Assembly (NCBI RefSeq): GCF_012910905.1
Contig: NZ_WTVN01000008.1
Location: forward strand, 1-64,000
Reading direction: 5' to 3'
DNA: 64,000 bases
DNA from: Aromatoleum toluvorans
Lineage (GTDB): Bacteria; Pseudomonadota; Gammaproteobacteria; Burkholderiales; Rhodocyclaceae
Part shown: in pieces, positions 6,175 through 21,363 of the stretch
How the letters are laid out: every line of letters begins with the position of its first letter
Numbering within the stretch: position 1 is the first letter of the stretch
Translations under genes and position numbers: made by a program
The notes under the pieces: model-generated
Seen by the model: the letters and a program-made list of their open reading frames with translations, nothing else
Database searches by the model: none
What the model was told of the DNA's origin: nothing

Positions 6175-8743
6175 GGCGTTTCGTTTTCCTGGTGGATGTT
6201 GCGGTTTCACTGTTCGTTGCGGCCGCAGCGGCCACTGCGGCCTTCTTCGTCTTCGCGGTCGGGGCCTTCGCGGTCTTGTCGGTCTTCGCGGATTTCACCG
6301 GCTTCCCGACCTTCTTCGCCTTCGCCGGCTCGGCCGCAGGTGTCGCCTTGGCCCGCTTCTTCGCCCCGTCCGGCGCCTTTACAACGGCGGCCTTTCCGGC
6401 CGATTTCGCCGCTCCCGGATTCGCCGTCACTGCGACGGCCTCGGCGGCCCGCTCCGGCGCCTTGGGGGCCTTGTCCTTCGCGGTCTTGCCGACCCGCTCC
6501 GTCGGACGCGACGCGCCTTCGATCAGGCGGAAATCGATCTTGGTCGTCTCCAGATCGACCCGCACCACCTGCACGCGCACGCGGTCCGACAGGCGGTGGC
6601 GCACACCGGTGCGCTCGCCCGCGAGCTCGTGGCGCGTCTCGTCGAAGTGGAAATAGTCGCTGCCGAGGTCCGAGATATGGACCAGCCCTTCGATGAAGAT
6701 GTCGTCGAGGGCGACGAAGAGGCCGAAGGGTACCACCGCCGACACGCTGCCGGTGAATTCCGCGCCCACCTTGTCCTGCATGTAGTAGCACTTCAGCCAC
6801 GCCACCACGTCGCGCGTCGCATCGTCCGCGCGGCGCTCGGTCGAGGAGCAGTGCAGGCCGATGTCGTCCCAGTCGCCCGCCTCGTAGGTGCGGTTCTCCA
6901 GCGCCGCCTTGATCGAGCGATGCACCAGCAGGTCCGGGTAGCGCCGGATCGGCGACGTGAAGTGCGTATAGGCCTCGTACGCGAGCCCGAAGTGGCCGAC
7001 GTTGTCGGGGCTGTACACCGCCTGGCGCAGCGAACGCAGCATCACCGTCTGCAGCAGCTGCGCATCCGGCCGGTCCTTCACCTTCTCCAGCAACTTCGCG
7101 TAATCGCCCGCCTTCGGCTCGTCGCCGCCGCCGACGCCAAGGCCGAACTCCGCGAGAAACCCGCGCAGTTTCTCGAGCTTCTCGGGCGTCGGCCCCTCAT
7201 GCACGCGATAGAGCGCCGGATGCTCGCGCTCCTGCAGGAACTCCGACGCGCACACGTTGGCCGCGAGCATGCACTCCTCGATCAGGCGGTGCGCGTCGTT
7301 GCGCACCTCGGGGACGATGCGCTCGATCTTGCCGTCGGCGTCGAAGATCATGCGCGTCTCGGTGGTCTCGAAGTCGATCGCGCCGCGCTTGGCGCGCGCC
7401 TTCAGCAGCACGCGGAAGAGCTTGTCGAGGTTCTCCAGATGGGGCAGCAGTTCCCCGACCACCTCGAGCGCCGCCGCATCCTTGTCGTACAGGGCCGCCG
7501 CGACCTGCGTGTAGGTCAGGCGCGCGTGCGAGAACATCACCGCCGGGTAGAAGCGGTAGGCCTTGATCGCCCCGGTCGGGCCGATGCTCATGTCGCACAC
7601 CATGCACAGGCGCTCGACCTGCGGGTTCAGCGAGCACAGCCCGTTGCTCAGCTTCTCCGGCAACATCGGGATCACGCGGCGCGGGAAATACACCGAGTTG
7701 CCGCGCTCCTGCGCCTCGTCGTCGAGCGCCGACCCCGGCTGCACGTAGTGCGACACATCGGCGATCGCCACGACGAGCCGGTAGCCGCGCCCCTGGCGCT
7801 CGCAGAACACCGCATCGTCGAAGTCCTTCGCCGTCTCGCCGTCGATCGTCACCAGCGGCAGCTGCGTGATGTCCTCACGCCCAATCCAGTCCTTCTTGCG
7901 CACCTTCGCGGGCAGCTTGCGCGTCTCGGCCTTCGCCTCGGACGAGAACTCGAAAGGCAGCTCGTGCTTGCGCAGCGCGATCTCGATTTCCATTCCCGGA
8001 TCCGCGTAGTTGCCCAGCACCTCGATCACGCGCCCGATGGGCTGCGCAAACTTGGTCGGCTGCTCGATCAGCTCGATGGTGACGACCTGCCCCGGCCGGG
8101 CCTTCTTGCCCCCCGGCGCCACGAGGATGTCCTGCGCGATGCGCCGATTCTCCGGTACGACCACCTGCACGCCGTGCTCGTTCAGCACGCGGCCGACGAT
8201 GCGCGTATTCGCGCGCTCCAGCACCTCGACGACCTTCCCTTCCGGGCGGCCGCGGCGATCGACTCCGGTGATGCGCACGATCACGCGGTCGCCGTGCAAC
8301 ACCTCGCGCATTTCCTTCGGCCCGAGGAAGATGTCCGGATGCCCGTCGTCGCGGATCACGAAGCCGTAGCCGTCGGCATGCCCCGACACGCGCCCGCGGA
8401 TCAGGTCCGCCTTGTCCGGCAGCAGATAGGCATCGCGGCGGTTGCGCATCAGCTGCCCGTCGCGCTGCATCGCGCGCAGGCGCCGCTCGAACAGCCCCGA
8501 CTCCTCGTCCTGCACGTCGAGCGCGGCACACAGCTGCGCGAAGCTCATCGGCACGCCGTGCTCGGCAAGCGCCTGCTCGACGTACTCGCGGCTCGGCAGG
8601 GGGTTATCGTACTGCGCGGATTCGCGCTCGAAGAAGGGGTCGGCACGCCGGATCGCGCTCGGCTCGCGTTCGCTCGGGGCGCGCTGCGCGGTCTGCGCGC
8701 TTGTTTTCACTTTTTCTTTTTTCATTGTTGTACTCGTTGACAT
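6167..8743 (-). CDS. rnr: Ribonuclease R
   Basis: RNase R is a 3'-5' exoribonuclease that degrades structured RNA. The 858 residues contain an N-terminal winged helix, cold-shock domains (GRVSGHADGYGFVIRDDG), the RNB catalytic domain with the metal-binding TAKDFDDAVFCE and DVSHYVQPGS segments, and an S1 domain (VGAEFTGSVSAVVPFGLFVAL). About the last 115 residues are a Lys/Ala/Pro-rich low-complexity tail, longer than in typical RNase R. The start at 8743 has no strong ribosome-binding site; an in-frame ATG lies at 8725. The tRNA-Leu promoter overlaps its start codon on the other strand. Confidence 0.93.
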   Translation of the reverse strand: MSTSTTMKKEKVKTSAQTAQRAPSEREPSAIRRADPFFERESAQYDNPLPSREYVEQALAEHGVPMSFAQLCAALDVQDEESGLFERRLRAMQRDGQLMRNRRDAYLLPDKADLIRGRVSGHADGYGFVIRDDGHPDIFLGPKEMREVLHGDRVIVRITGVDRRGRPEGKVVEVLERANTRIVGRVLNEHGVQVVVPENRRIAQDILVAPGGKKARPGQVVTIELIEQPTKFAQPIGRVIEVLGNYADPGMEIEIALRKHELPFEFSSEAKAETRKLPAKVRKKDWIGREDITQLPLVTIDGETAKDFDDAVFCERQGRGYRLVVAIADVSHYVQPGSALDDEAQERGNSVYFPRRVIPMLPEKLSNGLCSLNPQVERLCMVCDMSIGPTGAIKAYRFYPAVMFSHARLTYTQVAAALYDKDAAALEVVGELLPHLENLDKLFRVLLKARAKRGAIDFETTETRMIFDADGKIERIVPEVRNDAHRLIEECMLAANVCASEFLQEREHPALYRVHEGPTPEKLEKLRGFLAEFGLGVGGGDEPKAGDYAKLLEKVKDRPDAQLLQTVMLRSLRQAVYSPDNVGHFGLAYEAYTHFTSPIRRYPDLLVHRSIKAALENRTYEAGDWDDIGLHCSSTERRADDATRDVVAWLKCYYMQDKVGAEFTGSVSAVVPFGLFVALDDIFIEGLVHISDLGSDYFHFDETRHELAGERTGVRHRLSDRVRVQVVRVDLETTKIDFRLIEGASRPTERVGKTAKDKAPKAPERAAEAVAVTANPGAAKSAGKAAVVKAPDGAKKRAKATPAAEPAKAKKVGKPVKSAKTDKTAKAPTAKTKKAAVAAAAATNSETATSTRKTKRRG

Positions 8744-8764
8744 TCAAATTCTGCCGCTTATAAT
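8737..8764 (+). promoter_or_regulatory. Consensus sigma-70 promoter of the first tRNA-Leu
   Basis: TTGACA (8737-8742) and TATAAT (8759-8764) are both perfect, 16 nt apart, and end 11 nt before the tRNA. The -35 box overlaps the start codon of the divergent rnr gene. Confidence 0.85.
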
Positions 8765-8775
8765 GCGCGGCTCTT

Positions 8776-8860
<85 letters not shown>

Positions 8861-8870
8861 GTTCTACGGA

Positions 8871-8896
8871 AAAGCCGACCTTGTGTCGGCTTTTTT
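8871..8896 (+). terminator. Intrinsic terminator after the first tRNA-Leu
   Basis: AAAGCCGAC and GTCGGCTTT pair around a 5-nt loop and are followed by a T-run. This makes the first tRNA a single-gene transcript. Confidence 0.9.
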
Positions 8897-8965
8897 GTTG
8901 CTCTTTCGCGGCATCGGCCCCGATGCGAAGCCGGCAGCGTACCAACCCGTGCATAGCCATTCCGC

Positions 8966-8994
8966 TTGGCCGACGACGAAGTTGCCGCTATAAT
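8966..8994 (+). promoter_or_regulatory. Sigma-70 promoter of the second tRNA-Leu
   Basis: TTGGCC (8966-8971) and TATAAT (8989-8994) are 17 nt apart and end 10 nt before the second tRNA. The -35 box is weaker than that of the first copy. Confidence 0.75.
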
Positions 8995-9004
8995 GCCTGC
9001 TCTT

Positions 9005-9089
<85 letters not shown>

Positions 9090-9098
9090 AATCCAAGC

Positions 9099-9128
9099 AA
9101 AAGCCGGTCGTTCGACCGGCTTTTGTCT
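9099..9128 (+). terminator. Intrinsic terminator after the second tRNA-Leu
   Basis: AAAAGCCGGTC and GACCGGCTTTT pair around GTTC and are followed by GTCTTTTC. The sequence differs from the first terminator, so the two units are not simple recent copies outside the tRNA. Confidence 0.85.
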
Positions 9129-9226
9129 TTTCGGCGCCCGACTTCGTGCTGCAGATCCTGCCCGGCTTGCGGGAGACGCCGCACGCCCCTCCCCCCGCAC
9201 CCACGCGCTGCCCGTGGGGCAGACCA

Positions 9227-9245
9227 CCGGGGCGGTCCGCCCCGG
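9227..9245 (-). terminator. GC-rich hairpin downstream of purA
   Basis: CCGGGGCG and CGCCCCGG pair around a 3-nt loop, about 40 nt past the purA stop on the minus strand. No clear T-run follows, so its terminator role is uncertain. Confidence 0.4.
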
Positions 9246-9282
9246 CGTCATCAGCAGGTGCTGCGGTGCCGATCAAGCGCGC

Positions 9283-11752
<2,470 letters not shown>

Positions 11753-11760
11753 GATTTTGC

Positions 11761-11946
11761 TCAGGAAAACACGACAAGCAGCACGACGCCGATCAGCATC
11801 GAGGTCAGTCCGATGAAACGGATCTGACCGTCCGCCATGTGCGCGAGCCGCAAAAAAGTTTCGCGCCAGGCAGCTGGCGCGACAAAGGGCAGGATGCCTT
11901 CGATCACCAACATGAGTGCGAAGGCCATCAGCAGCTTGTTGGTCAT
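11761..11946 (-). CDS. DUF2065 (YjeT-like) small membrane protein
   Basis: A 61-residue protein starting [21 protein letters not shown] with two hydrophobic spans and the conserved W-R-E segment between them. Members of this family sit beside hflC/purA in many proteobacteria, as here. Function is not known. ATG 11946 was chosen because the frame upstream only adds an Arg-rich stretch inside hflC. Confidence 0.85.
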   Translation of the reverse strand: MTNKLLMAFALMLVIEGILPFVAPAAWRETFLRLAHMADGQIRFIGLTSMLIGVVLLVVFS

Positions 11947-11950
11947 GAGC

Positions 11951-12832
11951 TCAGTTCTTCTTGCCCCCACCCGAATCCTTCATGAACCTGAAGAACTCCG
12001 AACTCGGATCGACGACCATCACGTCGCTCTTGTTCGAGAAGCTCTCGCGGTAGGCTTCGAGGCTGCGATAGAACGAATAGAACTCGGCGTTCTGACTGTA
12101 GGCCTGGGCGTAGGTCGCGGTCGCCTTGGCGTCGCCCGCGCCCTTGGCCTGCTGCGCATCGCGGTAGGCCTCGGCGATGATGACCTCGCGCTGCCGGTCG
12201 GCGTCGGCGCGGATCTTCTCCGCGATCGCCCCGCCCTCGGAGCGCAGCTCGTTCGCGACGCGCTTGCGCTCCGCCTCCATGCGGCGATACACCGACTCGG
12301 ACACCTCGAGCGGCAGGTCGACGCGCTTCAGACGCACGTCGAGGATCTGCACGCCGATCTTGCGCGCATCCTGGTCGGCGCGGGTACGCATGTCCTCCAT
12401 GATCTGGTCGCGCGCACCGGACACCACGTCATGCACGGTGCGGCGGCCGAACTCCTCGCGCAGACCGGCGTTCACCGTCTGCAGCAGGCGCGTGCGCGCG
12501 CGCGCCTCGTCGCCGGCGACGGATACGTAGTAGAGCTGCGGATCGACGATGCGCCACTTCACGAAGTGGTCGACGAGAACGTTCTTCTTCTCGGCGGTGA
12601 TGAAGCGCTCCGGCTCCGGCGTATCCATCGTGAGGATGCGGCGGTCGAAATAGCGCACGTTCTGGATCATCGGCCACTTGAAATTCAGACCGGGCTTCTC
12701 GATGACGTCCTTGACCTCACCGAGCTGGAACACGACGGCAAACTGGCGCTGGTCGACGGTGAACAGCGTCATCGAGGCGAGCGCCGCCAGCAACAGCAGC
12801 GCACCGGCAATAATCGACATCCTGTCACGCAT
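11951..12832 (-). CDS. hflC: FtsH modulator HflC
   Basis: HflC and HflK form a membrane complex that surrounds and modulates the FtsH protease. The 293 residues have an N-terminal membrane segment followed by a periplasmic SPFH/band 7 domain (TVDQRQFAVVFQLGEVKDVIEKPGLNFKWP at the start) and a long coiled coil. ATG 12832 overlaps the hflK stop (TGATG), indicating coupled translation. A TTG three nt upstream is unlikely to be used. Confidence 0.95.
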   Translation of the reverse strand: MRDRMSIIAGALLLLAALASMTLFTVDQRQFAVVFQLGEVKDVIEKPGLNFKWPMIQNVRYFDRRILTMDTPEPERFITAEKKNVLVDHFVKWRIVDPQLYYVSVAGDEARARTRLLQTVNAGLREEFGRRTVHDVVSGARDQIMEDMRTRADQDARKIGVQILDVRLKRVDLPLEVSESVYRRMEAERKRVANELRSEGGAIAEKIRADADRQREVIIAEAYRDAQQAKGAGDAKATATYAQAYSQNAEFYSFYRSLEAYRESFSNKSDVMVVDPSSEFFRFMKDSGGGKKN

Positions 12833-14094
12833 CAACGCTCTCCCCGTTCGCGGTCGCGCGCCATCAGGTCGCGGCTGCGTGAATCCATCGAACTTTCGGC
12901 ACGCGGCGCTGGTGCCGGAGTGGCAGGGCCGGACGTCGTCGGCGCGGGGGCGGCATCATGCGAGCCTTGCGCGCCTGCGGCCTGCATCAGCTTGTCGAGG
13001 GGCATGAACAGCAGATTGCCATTACCCTTTGCATCGACCATGACCTTGCTGGTCTTCGACATCACCTGCTGCATCGTTTCGAGATACAAGCGCTCGCGCG
13101 TCACCTCGGGCGCGCGCCGGTATTCGGTCAGCACCTGGCTGAAACGTCCGGCCTCACCCTCGGCATTCGCAACCACCCGGGCGCGGTAGGCGTTGGCTTC
13201 CTCGATCAGGCGCGAAGCGGTGCCGCGGGCGCGCGGGATGACGTCGTTGGCATAGGCCTCGCCTTCGTTGCGCAGGCGCTCGCGATCCTGCCCCGCCTTC
13301 ACGGCGTCGTCGAACGCAGCCTGGACCTGCTCGGGCGGCTGCGCGTTCTGCATCGTCACGCGGCTGACCTGGATGCCCGTGTCGTAGCGATCGAGGATCT
13401 TCTGGATCGTCTCATGCGCGTTCGCGGCCATCTGCTCACGGCCCTCGTACAGCACGAAGTCCATCTTGCTCTTGCCGACGATCTCGCGCATGGCGGATTC
13501 GGCCGCCTGCATCACGGATTCATCCGGTTGGCGGTTGTTGAACAGGTACTTCTCGGGGCTGACGAGCACGTACTGGACGGCGAACTGGATGTTGATGATG
13601 TTTTCGTCGTCGGTGAGCATCAGCGCTTCGCGCAGCACCTTGTTGCGCTCGGAACCGCGATAGCCGACCTCGACCGTGCGGACACCGGTTAGGTCCACGA
13701 CCTCATTGCTCTCGATCGGAGCCGGCAGGCGCCAGCGCAGACCCGGCTCGGTCGTCTCGATGTACTTGCCGAAGCGCAGCACGACACCGCGCTGGTTGGC
13801 GTCGACGATGTAGAAGCCGCTCGCCAGCCACACGACGAGAATCAGCGCGATCAGCGCGCCGATGCCGCCGCCGAACTGCCGGAACGACAGTTGCGGGAAC
13901 TGCGGGCCGCCGCCTTCGCCGCCACCGCGCCCGCCCCGCTTGCCACCGAGCATGCCCGACAGCCGCTGATTGAAATCGCGCCACAGATCCTCGAGGTCGG
14001 GGGGCCCCTGGTTGCCGCCCCGCCTGTCGTCGCCGCGCTTGTCGTCGCCATTCCCCTGGCTGTTGTTACCCCAGCGTGGATCGTTGAGAGACAT
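12832..14094 (-). CDS. hflK: FtsH modulator HflK
   Basis: Partner of HflC. The 420 residues begin with an Asn/Gly/Asp/Arg-rich cytoplasmic tail (MSLNDPRWGNNS, then GGKRGGRGGG), one membrane segment (GALIALILVVWLASGFYIV), the SPFH domain (DANQRGVVLRFGKYIETTEPGLRWRLP) and a Pro/Ala-rich C-terminus. ATG 14094 gives the conserved MSLNDPxWGN start. It lies between hflX and hflC. Confidence 0.95.
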   Translation of the reverse strand: MSLNDPRWGNNSQGNGDDKRGDDRRGGNQGPPDLEDLWRDFNQRLSGMLGGKRGGRGGGEGGGPQFPQLSFRQFGGGIGALIALILVVWLASGFYIVDANQRGVVLRFGKYIETTEPGLRWRLPAPIESNEVVDLTGVRTVEVGYRGSERNKVLREALMLTDDENIINIQFAVQYVLVSPEKYLFNNRQPDESVMQAAESAMREIVGKSKMDFVLYEGREQMAANAHETIQKILDRYDTGIQVSRVTMQNAQPPEQVQAAFDDAVKAGQDRERLRNEGEAYANDVIPRARGTASRLIEEANAYRARVVANAEGEAGRFSQVLTEYRRAPEVTRERLYLETMQQVMSKTSKVMVDAKGNGNLLFMPLDKLMQAAGAQGSHDAAPAPTTSGPATPAPAPRAESSMDSRSRDLMARDRERGER

Positions 14095-14108
14095 TAGAAC
14101 GCCTGTAA

Positions 14109-15269
<1,161 letters not shown>

Positions 15270-15304
15270 GGAGGGATTTGGCGTCCATGAGGCGCCGCCG
15301 GGAA

Positions 15305-15550
15305 TCAGCTATTGCCGTCACCCGAGTCCTGTTGCTGGATGTTGACCGGACGTGCGGGCACAACCGTCGAAATCGCGTGCTTGTACACCATCTGGGTGAC
15401 GGTGTTCTTCAGCAGCACGACGTACTGGTCGAAGGATTCGATCTGGCCCTGCAGCTTGATGCCGTTGACCAGATAGATCGCCACGGGGACATGCTCCCTG
15501 CGCAGGGTGTTCAGGAACGGGTCTTGTAGAAGTTGCCCTTTATTGCTCAT
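15305..15550 (-). CDS. hfq: RNA chaperone Hfq
   Basis: Hfq pairs small RNAs with mRNA targets. The 81 residues contain Sm1 ([35 protein letters not shown]) and Sm2 ([12 protein letters not shown]) with the KHAIS motif that binds U-rich RNA. The C-tail is short. ATG 15550 is preceded by GAGG; an upstream in-frame ATG at 15556 is too close to it. Confidence 0.97.
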   Translation of the reverse strand: MSNKGQLLQDPFLNTLRREHVPVAIYLVNGIKLQGQIESFDQYVVLLKNTVTQMVYKHAISTVVPARPVNIQQQDSGDGNS

Positions 15551-15649
15551 TTTCAAACCTCGAGGCTGCGTATTATTGTGTGAATGTAAAGGATTTCATG
15601 CTGCACTGCCACATTTGTACAGACAATCCATCCCGGCGTGGAGTTGGCG

Positions 15650-16978
15650 TTATTCTTTTCCGATGTACGGATTGTGCGAGGTTCGGAATTGTATCCGCAA
15701 CGGCGTGCCCTGCAATTTGAACGCGTCCATGAAGGTGCGTTCCAGAAAGCGCACGTAGGACGCCGGCACCTGGTCGAGCGCGGCACCGTGGATCACGACG
15801 ATCGGCGGGTTGTTGCCGCCCTGGTGGGCGTAGCGCATCTTCGGCCGGAACATGCCGCTGCGCGGGGGCGCCTGTTTCGTGAGCGCGGCCTGCAGGGTGC
15901 GGGTCAGGCGCGGCGTCGACAGGTTCACCATCGCCGCCGCGTAGGCGGCATCGACGGACTTCATGACTGCGGCAACGCCCGCGCCCTTCAGTGCCGAGAT
16001 GTGATGGAACCGCGCAAACGACAGGAAGCCGAGCTTGTGCTCGATCGCACGCTTGACCAGTTCGCGGCGGTAGTCGTCGATGCTGTCCCACTTGTTGACC
16101 GCGACGACCAGCGCGCGCCCCGAGTCGAGGATGAAGCCGGCGATGTGGGCGTCCTGGTCGGAGATGTCCTGCGACGCATCGAGCACGAGCACGACGACGT
16201 TGCACTGCTCGATCGCCTGCAGCGTCTTGATGACGGAGAACTTCTCGATCGCCTCGAAGACCTTGCCGCGGCGGCGCAGGCCGGCGGTATCGATCAGCGT
16301 GTAGTGGCGGCCCTCGCGCTCGAACGGGATCGCGATCGCGTCGCGGGTGGTGCCCGGCATGTCGAACGCGATGACGCGCTCTTCGCCGAGCAGGCTGTTC
16401 ACGAGGGTAGACTTGCCAACGTTGGGACGGCCGACGATCGCGATGCGCGGGCTGTGGGCGGCCGCTTCCTCCGGCTCCTCGTCGAGCGGGAAGTCGGCGA
16501 GCACGAGGTCGACGAGCTGCTTGACACCGTCGCCGTGTGCCGCCGACACCGGTAGCGGCGCACCGAGACCCAGTGCATGGAAGTCGGCGGCAACGATGCT
16601 GCGCTCCATGCCTTCGGCCTTGTTCACGACCAGGTGCACGGGGCGGCCGGCGCGGCGCAGCCGTGCGGCGATCTGCTCGTCGTGCGGCGTCAGGCCGGCG
16701 CGACCGTCCACGAGGAACAGCAGCACGTCCGCTTCGGCGATCGCCTGTTCGGCCTGCCGCGCCATCTCGTGCATGATGCCGGCCTTCGCGACCGGGTCGA
16801 AGCCGGCGGTGTCGACGACCAGGTAGTCGCGATCACCGACGCGGCCGATACCGTAGTGGCGGTCGCGCGTGAGGCCGGGCTGGTCTGCGACCAGGGCGTC
16901 GCGCGTGCGCGTGAGCCGGTTGAACAGCGTCGATTTGCCGACGTTGGGGCGACCGACGAGGACGATGGTGGGTTTCAA
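15650..16978 (-). CDS. der: Ribosome biogenesis GTPase Der (EngA)
   Basis: Der has two GTPase domains and acts in 50S subunit maturation. Both G1 motifs read GRPNVGKST, near residues 8-16 and again near 187. The first domain has DTAGFD and NKAEG, the second [10 protein letters not shown] and NKWD. The KH-like C-terminal domain ends the 442-residue protein. It lies 15 nt after bamB; a 99-nt gap separates it from hfq. Confidence 0.97.
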   Translation of the reverse strand: MKPTIVLVGRPNVGKSTLFNRLTRTRDALVADQPGLTRDRHYGIGRVGDRDYLVVDTAGFDPVAKAGIMHEMARQAEQAIAEADVLLFLVDGRAGLTPHDEQIAARLRRAGRPVHLVVNKAEGMERSIVAADFHALGLGAPLPVSAAHGDGVKQLVDLVLADFPLDEEPEEAAAHSPRIAIVGRPNVGKSTLVNSLLGEERVIAFDMPGTTRDAIAIPFEREGRHYTLIDTAGLRRRGKVFEAIEKFSVIKTLQAIEQCNVVVLVLDASQDISDQDAHIAGFILDSGRALVVAVNKWDSIDDYRRELVKRAIEHKLGFLSFARFHHISALKGAGVAAVMKSVDAAYAAAMVNLSTPRLTRTLQAALTKQAPPRSGMFRPKMRYAHQGGNNPPIVVIHGAALDQVPASYVRFLERTFMDAFKLQGTPLRIQFRTSHNPYIGKE

Positions 16979-16992
16979 GCGCTCATTCCCGC

Positions 16993-18135
16993 TCAGCGGG
17001 CCTCATAGACATAAATGCCGCCGTCGCGCGTCTGAACGACAAGGCCGTCACGCCCGAAACGGCGCGGATCGGCCGCCACGCCGCTGCTGTCGGCACGGGT
17101 GCGCGCGGCAAAGGCGCCGGTCTCGCGGCTCAAGAGATGAACATAGCCCTCGACATCCCCGACCGCAACGAAATCACCAACGATCAGCGGGCGCGACAGC
17201 CCGCGACGCGGCAGCGCGTCCTGCTTCCACACGTTCGCACCGCTCGCACCGTCGAGCGCCTGAACGGCGTCGTTGTCGTCGGTGATCACGACAAAACGGC
17301 TGTCGCGATCCAGGCCGACGCTGCTGGAGAAGTCGCGCGACCACAGCGCGTTGCCGTTGGTCGAATCGAAGCACGCGGCGCGTCCCTGGTAGGACACGGC
17401 GCACAGGTCCTTGCGCCCGACAACCGGCGTGCCGGCAATGTCGGCGACGCGCTCGAGTTCGGTCGCGCCCTTCGGCGTGGCGACGGTCAGCTCCCAGAGC
17501 TGGCCGCCGTTCGCGAGGCTCACGGCGACGAGCTTGCCGCCCGGATAACCGGCGACGGCCGCGGGGCCTTCCAGCGTGACACCCGCGAAGCTGCGCAGCG
17601 ACAGCGGCGGCGTCGACCGCTGGAAGGTCCAGCGGCGCGTGCCATTGGTCGCATCGAGGCCGATCAGGCGGCTGTCGGAGGTACGCGCGACGACGATGGC
17701 ATCGCCCACCGCGGGCGCGGCGAGCACCTCGGCGCCGACCGCGGCACGCCAGCGCTCGGCGCCGTTCGCCGCGTCGAGCGCGACGACCTCGCCGCCCGTG
17801 GTGGCTACGACGACCAGCTTGCCATTGCTGCCGACACCGGCAGAGAGGCGCTTGCCGACGCTGATCTTCCACGCGGCCTTGCCATCCTTGAAGCGCGCGA
17901 CATCGCCATCAAGCGCAGCCGCATAGACGTCCTCGCCGACGACGGCGGGCTGAAAGACATAGGCGCCGGACTTGCCGATGCGCGCCTGCCACAGCGGGCG
18001 CAGTTCGGCGGAGGGCTTGAAGTCCGCGAGCTTGGCCGGCTTGGGACCCGATTCGGCAAACGGATTGAGCGAGGAGCAGCCCGCGAGCAGCGCCAGCGAA
18101 CCCGCGAGCGCAAGCACAGTGATCGATCGCTTCAT
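16993..18135 (-). CDS. bamB: Outer-membrane protein assembly lipoprotein BamB
   Basis: BamB is the beta-propeller lipoprotein of the BAM complex. The 380 residues start with a lipoprotein signal ([22 protein letters not shown], Cys near 20) and continue with repeated PQQ-type propeller blades ([58 protein letters not shown]). The blade repeat is structural and does not mean PQQ binding. The order hisS-yfgM-bamB-der is conserved. Confidence 0.95.
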   Translation of the reverse strand: MKRSITVLALAGSLALLAGCSSLNPFAESGPKPAKLADFKPSAELRPLWQARIGKSGAYVFQPAVVGEDVYAAALDGDVARFKDGKAAWKISVGKRLSAGVGSNGKLVVVATTGGEVVALDAANGAERWRAAVGAEVLAAPAVGDAIVVARTSDSRLIGLDATNGTRRWTFQRSTPPLSLRSFAGVTLEGPAAVAGYPGGKLVAVSLANGGQLWELTVATPKGATELERVADIAGTPVVGRKDLCAVSYQGRAACFDSTNGNALWSRDFSSSVGLDRDSRFVVITDDNDAVQALDGASGANVWKQDALPRRGLSRPLIVGDFVAVGDVEGYVHLLSRETGAFAARTRADSSGVAADPRRFGRDGLVVQTRDGGIYVYEAR

Positions 18136-18138
18136 TGC

Positions 18139-18786
18139 TCAGCCCTCCAGAGCCTGCTGCTTGACGTGAATGACTTCGCGCAGCGTGTCGCCGCCCTCGC
18201 CATCGTCGCCGGACAGCGCATCGAGCGCGGCCTGGTACGCGCTGCGCGCCTCGGCAGGCTTGCCGCTCGCCGCCAGCACGTCGCCGCGCAGGTCTTCGAA
18301 ACGGGCCTTCAGCGCCGGCGCCGGGGCGTTGGTGAGTTGCGCGAGCGCCTGGTCGAACGCACCTTCGTCGAGCAGCAGCGCAGCGAGACGCAGGCGCGCG
18401 ATGTCCTTCAGCGCGGGGTCGCTGCCCTTGGCGAGCAGCCACTCGAGCTGCGCCCGGGCGCTCTTCGCATCCCCCTTCTCGACCAGCACACCGGACGAGG
18501 TCAGCGCGGCCATTTCGGCGTAGGCGGTCGACGGGAACTTCTCAATGATCTGGCCCGCGGCCTCGCGCGTCTTCTGTGCGTCACCCTGCATGGCGGCCTG
18601 CTGCAGCACGAAGTACAGCGCTCCGGCATCGCCGGCCTGCCGGTTCTTGTAGTACCGGAAGCCCTGCCAGCCCACCGAGGCCAGCGCGGCAGCCACGGCG
18701 ATCGCGGTCACGAGCTTGCCGTACTGGACCCACCAGGCCTTCAGTTCGGAAATCTGTTCCTGCTCTTCGAGGTCATACACTGCCAT
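18139..18786 (-). CDS. yfgM: YfgM-like tetratricopeptide membrane protein
   Basis: The 215 residues begin [24 protein letters not shown], followed by one membrane segment and a periplasmic domain of helical TPR-like repeats. YfgM (DUF2133) works with the Sec/PpiD periplasmic chaperone network. ATG 18786 follows GAGG and overlaps the end of hisS by 14 nt; longer in-frame starts lie inside hisS. Confidence 0.88.
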   Translation of the reverse strand: MAVYDLEEQEQISELKAWWVQYGKLVTAIAVAAALASVGWQGFRYYKNRQAGDAGALYFVLQQAAMQGDAQKTREAAGQIIEKFPSTAYAEMAALTSSGVLVEKGDAKSARAQLEWLLAKGSDPALKDIARLRLAALLLDEGAFDQALAQLTNAPAPALKARFEDLRGDVLAASGKPAEARSAYQAALDALSGDDGEGGDTLREVIHVKQQALEG

Positions 18787-20089
18787 CGTTTTCCTCTTCC
18801 TCAGTAAATAGGCATTCGGCGACGGCGTCGCCGAGCGCTTCGAGTGCCACACGTTGCTGGCCGCCGGGGCCGCGCAAGGGCTTGAGGCCGACTTCGCCGG
18901 CCGCCGCCTCGTCTTCGCCGATGATCACGGCGAGCTGGGCGCCGCTGGCATCGGCTTTCTTCATCTGCGACTTGAAGCTGCCGCCACCGCAATGGGCGAG
19001 CACCGCGAAACCGTAGCCGCGCAAGGCTTCGGCGGCGCGGAAGGCGAGGAGTTGGGCCTGATCGCCCAGATGAACGACATACACGTCGGGAAGGGCACGT
19101 TCGATCTCGCCACCACCCTCGCGCCACAGGGCAAGCAGGCGTTCGACGCCCATCGCGAAACCGGCCGCGGGCGCGGGCTTGCCGCCGAGCTGCTCGATCA
19201 GGCCGTCATAGCGGCCGCCCGCGCAGACGGTGCCCTGCGCGCCGAGGCGCGTCGTGACCCATTCGAAAACGGTACGGTTGTAGTAGTCGAGGCCGCGCAC
19301 GAGCCGGTGGTTGATCCGGTAAGGTATGCCGGCATCCTTGAGCAGGGCCTGCACGCCTTCGAAATGCTTGAGCGATTCCTCACCGAGGAAATCCGTCAGG
19401 CGCGGTGCCGCCTCGACGATCTCGTGCAGGTCGAGGTTCTTGGTGTCGAGGATGCGCAGCGGGTTGGTGTGCAGCCGGCGCTTGCTGTCCTCGTCGAGGC
19501 GATCCTCGTGCGCGGAGAGGTAGGCGACCAGCTCGGCGCGATGACGGGCCCGCTCCTCAGTGGAGCCGAGCGAATTAAGTTCGAGCTTGACGTCCTCGAG
19601 GCCGAGGTCTTCCCACAGACGGGCGCACATCAGGATGTGCTCGGCGTCGACGTCGGGACCGTCGAAACCCAGCGCTTCGACGCCGATCTGGTGGAACTGG
19701 CGGTAGCGCCCCTTCTGCGGGCGCTCGTGACGGAACATCGGCCCGTGGTAGTACAGGCGCTGGGCGCCGGTCGCGAGCATCTTGTGCTGGATCGCGGCAC
19801 GCACACAGGAGGCGGTACCCTCGGGGCGCAGCGTCAGGAGCTCGCCGTTGAGCGAGTCCTCGAAGGAGTACATCTCCTTCTCGACGATGTCCGTGACTTC
19901 GCCGATCGCGCGCTTGAACAGCGGCGTCGGCTCGACGATGGGCATGCGGATCGGGCGGTAACCGTAGCTACGCAGCCAGTCGCGCACGATGTCTTCGAAG
20001 TGTTCCCAGGCCTCGGCGTCGTCGGGCAGGATGTCGTTCATCCCGCGCACGGCCTGCAGGGTCTGCATTACAGGTTTCTTTTCAGTCAT
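18773..20089 (-). CDS. hisS: Histidyl-tRNA synthetase
   Basis: HisS charges tRNA-His. The 438 residues contain class II motif 1, motif 2 ([26 protein letters not shown]), the histidine-binding [15 protein letters not shown] and AGGRYDGL, motif 3 ([10 protein letters not shown]) and a C-terminal anticodon domain. ATG 20089 (MTEKKPV) is used; MQTLQAVRG at 20068 is a possible alternative. The open frame continues upstream but those codons overlap ispG. Confidence 0.96.
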   Translation of the reverse strand: MTEKKPVMQTLQAVRGMNDILPDDAEAWEHFEDIVRDWLRSYGYRPIRMPIVEPTPLFKRAIGEVTDIVEKEMYSFEDSLNGELLTLRPEGTASCVRAAIQHKMLATGAQRLYYHGPMFRHERPQKGRYRQFHQIGVEALGFDGPDVDAEHILMCARLWEDLGLEDVKLELNSLGSTEERARHRAELVAYLSAHEDRLDEDSKRRLHTNPLRILDTKNLDLHEIVEAAPRLTDFLGEESLKHFEGVQALLKDAGIPYRINHRLVRGLDYYNRTVFEWVTTRLGAQGTVCAGGRYDGLIEQLGGKPAPAAGFAMGVERLLALWREGGGEIERALPDVYVVHLGDQAQLLAFRAAEALRGYGFAVLAHCGGGSFKSQMKKADASGAQLAVIIGEDEAAAGEVGLKPLRGPGGQQRVALEALGDAVAECLFTEEEENDGSV

Positions 20090-20100
20090 GGCTGGACGGT

Positions 20101-21357
<1,257 letters not shown>

Positions 21358-21363
21358 TTCAGC

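Noticed and set aside
6128-8740. An 870-codon open frame on the plus strand opposite rnr
   Set aside because: The minus-strand frame is a complete RNase R. The plus frame is rich in Arg, His and Leu, has no domain motif and is the usual antisense shadow in GC-rich DNA.
16993-18135. PQQ-type propeller repeats in BamB as a link to the pqq cluster
   Set aside because: These repeats are structural in BamB and do not bind PQQ; the context (hisS-yfgM-bamB-der) is the standard BAM locus.
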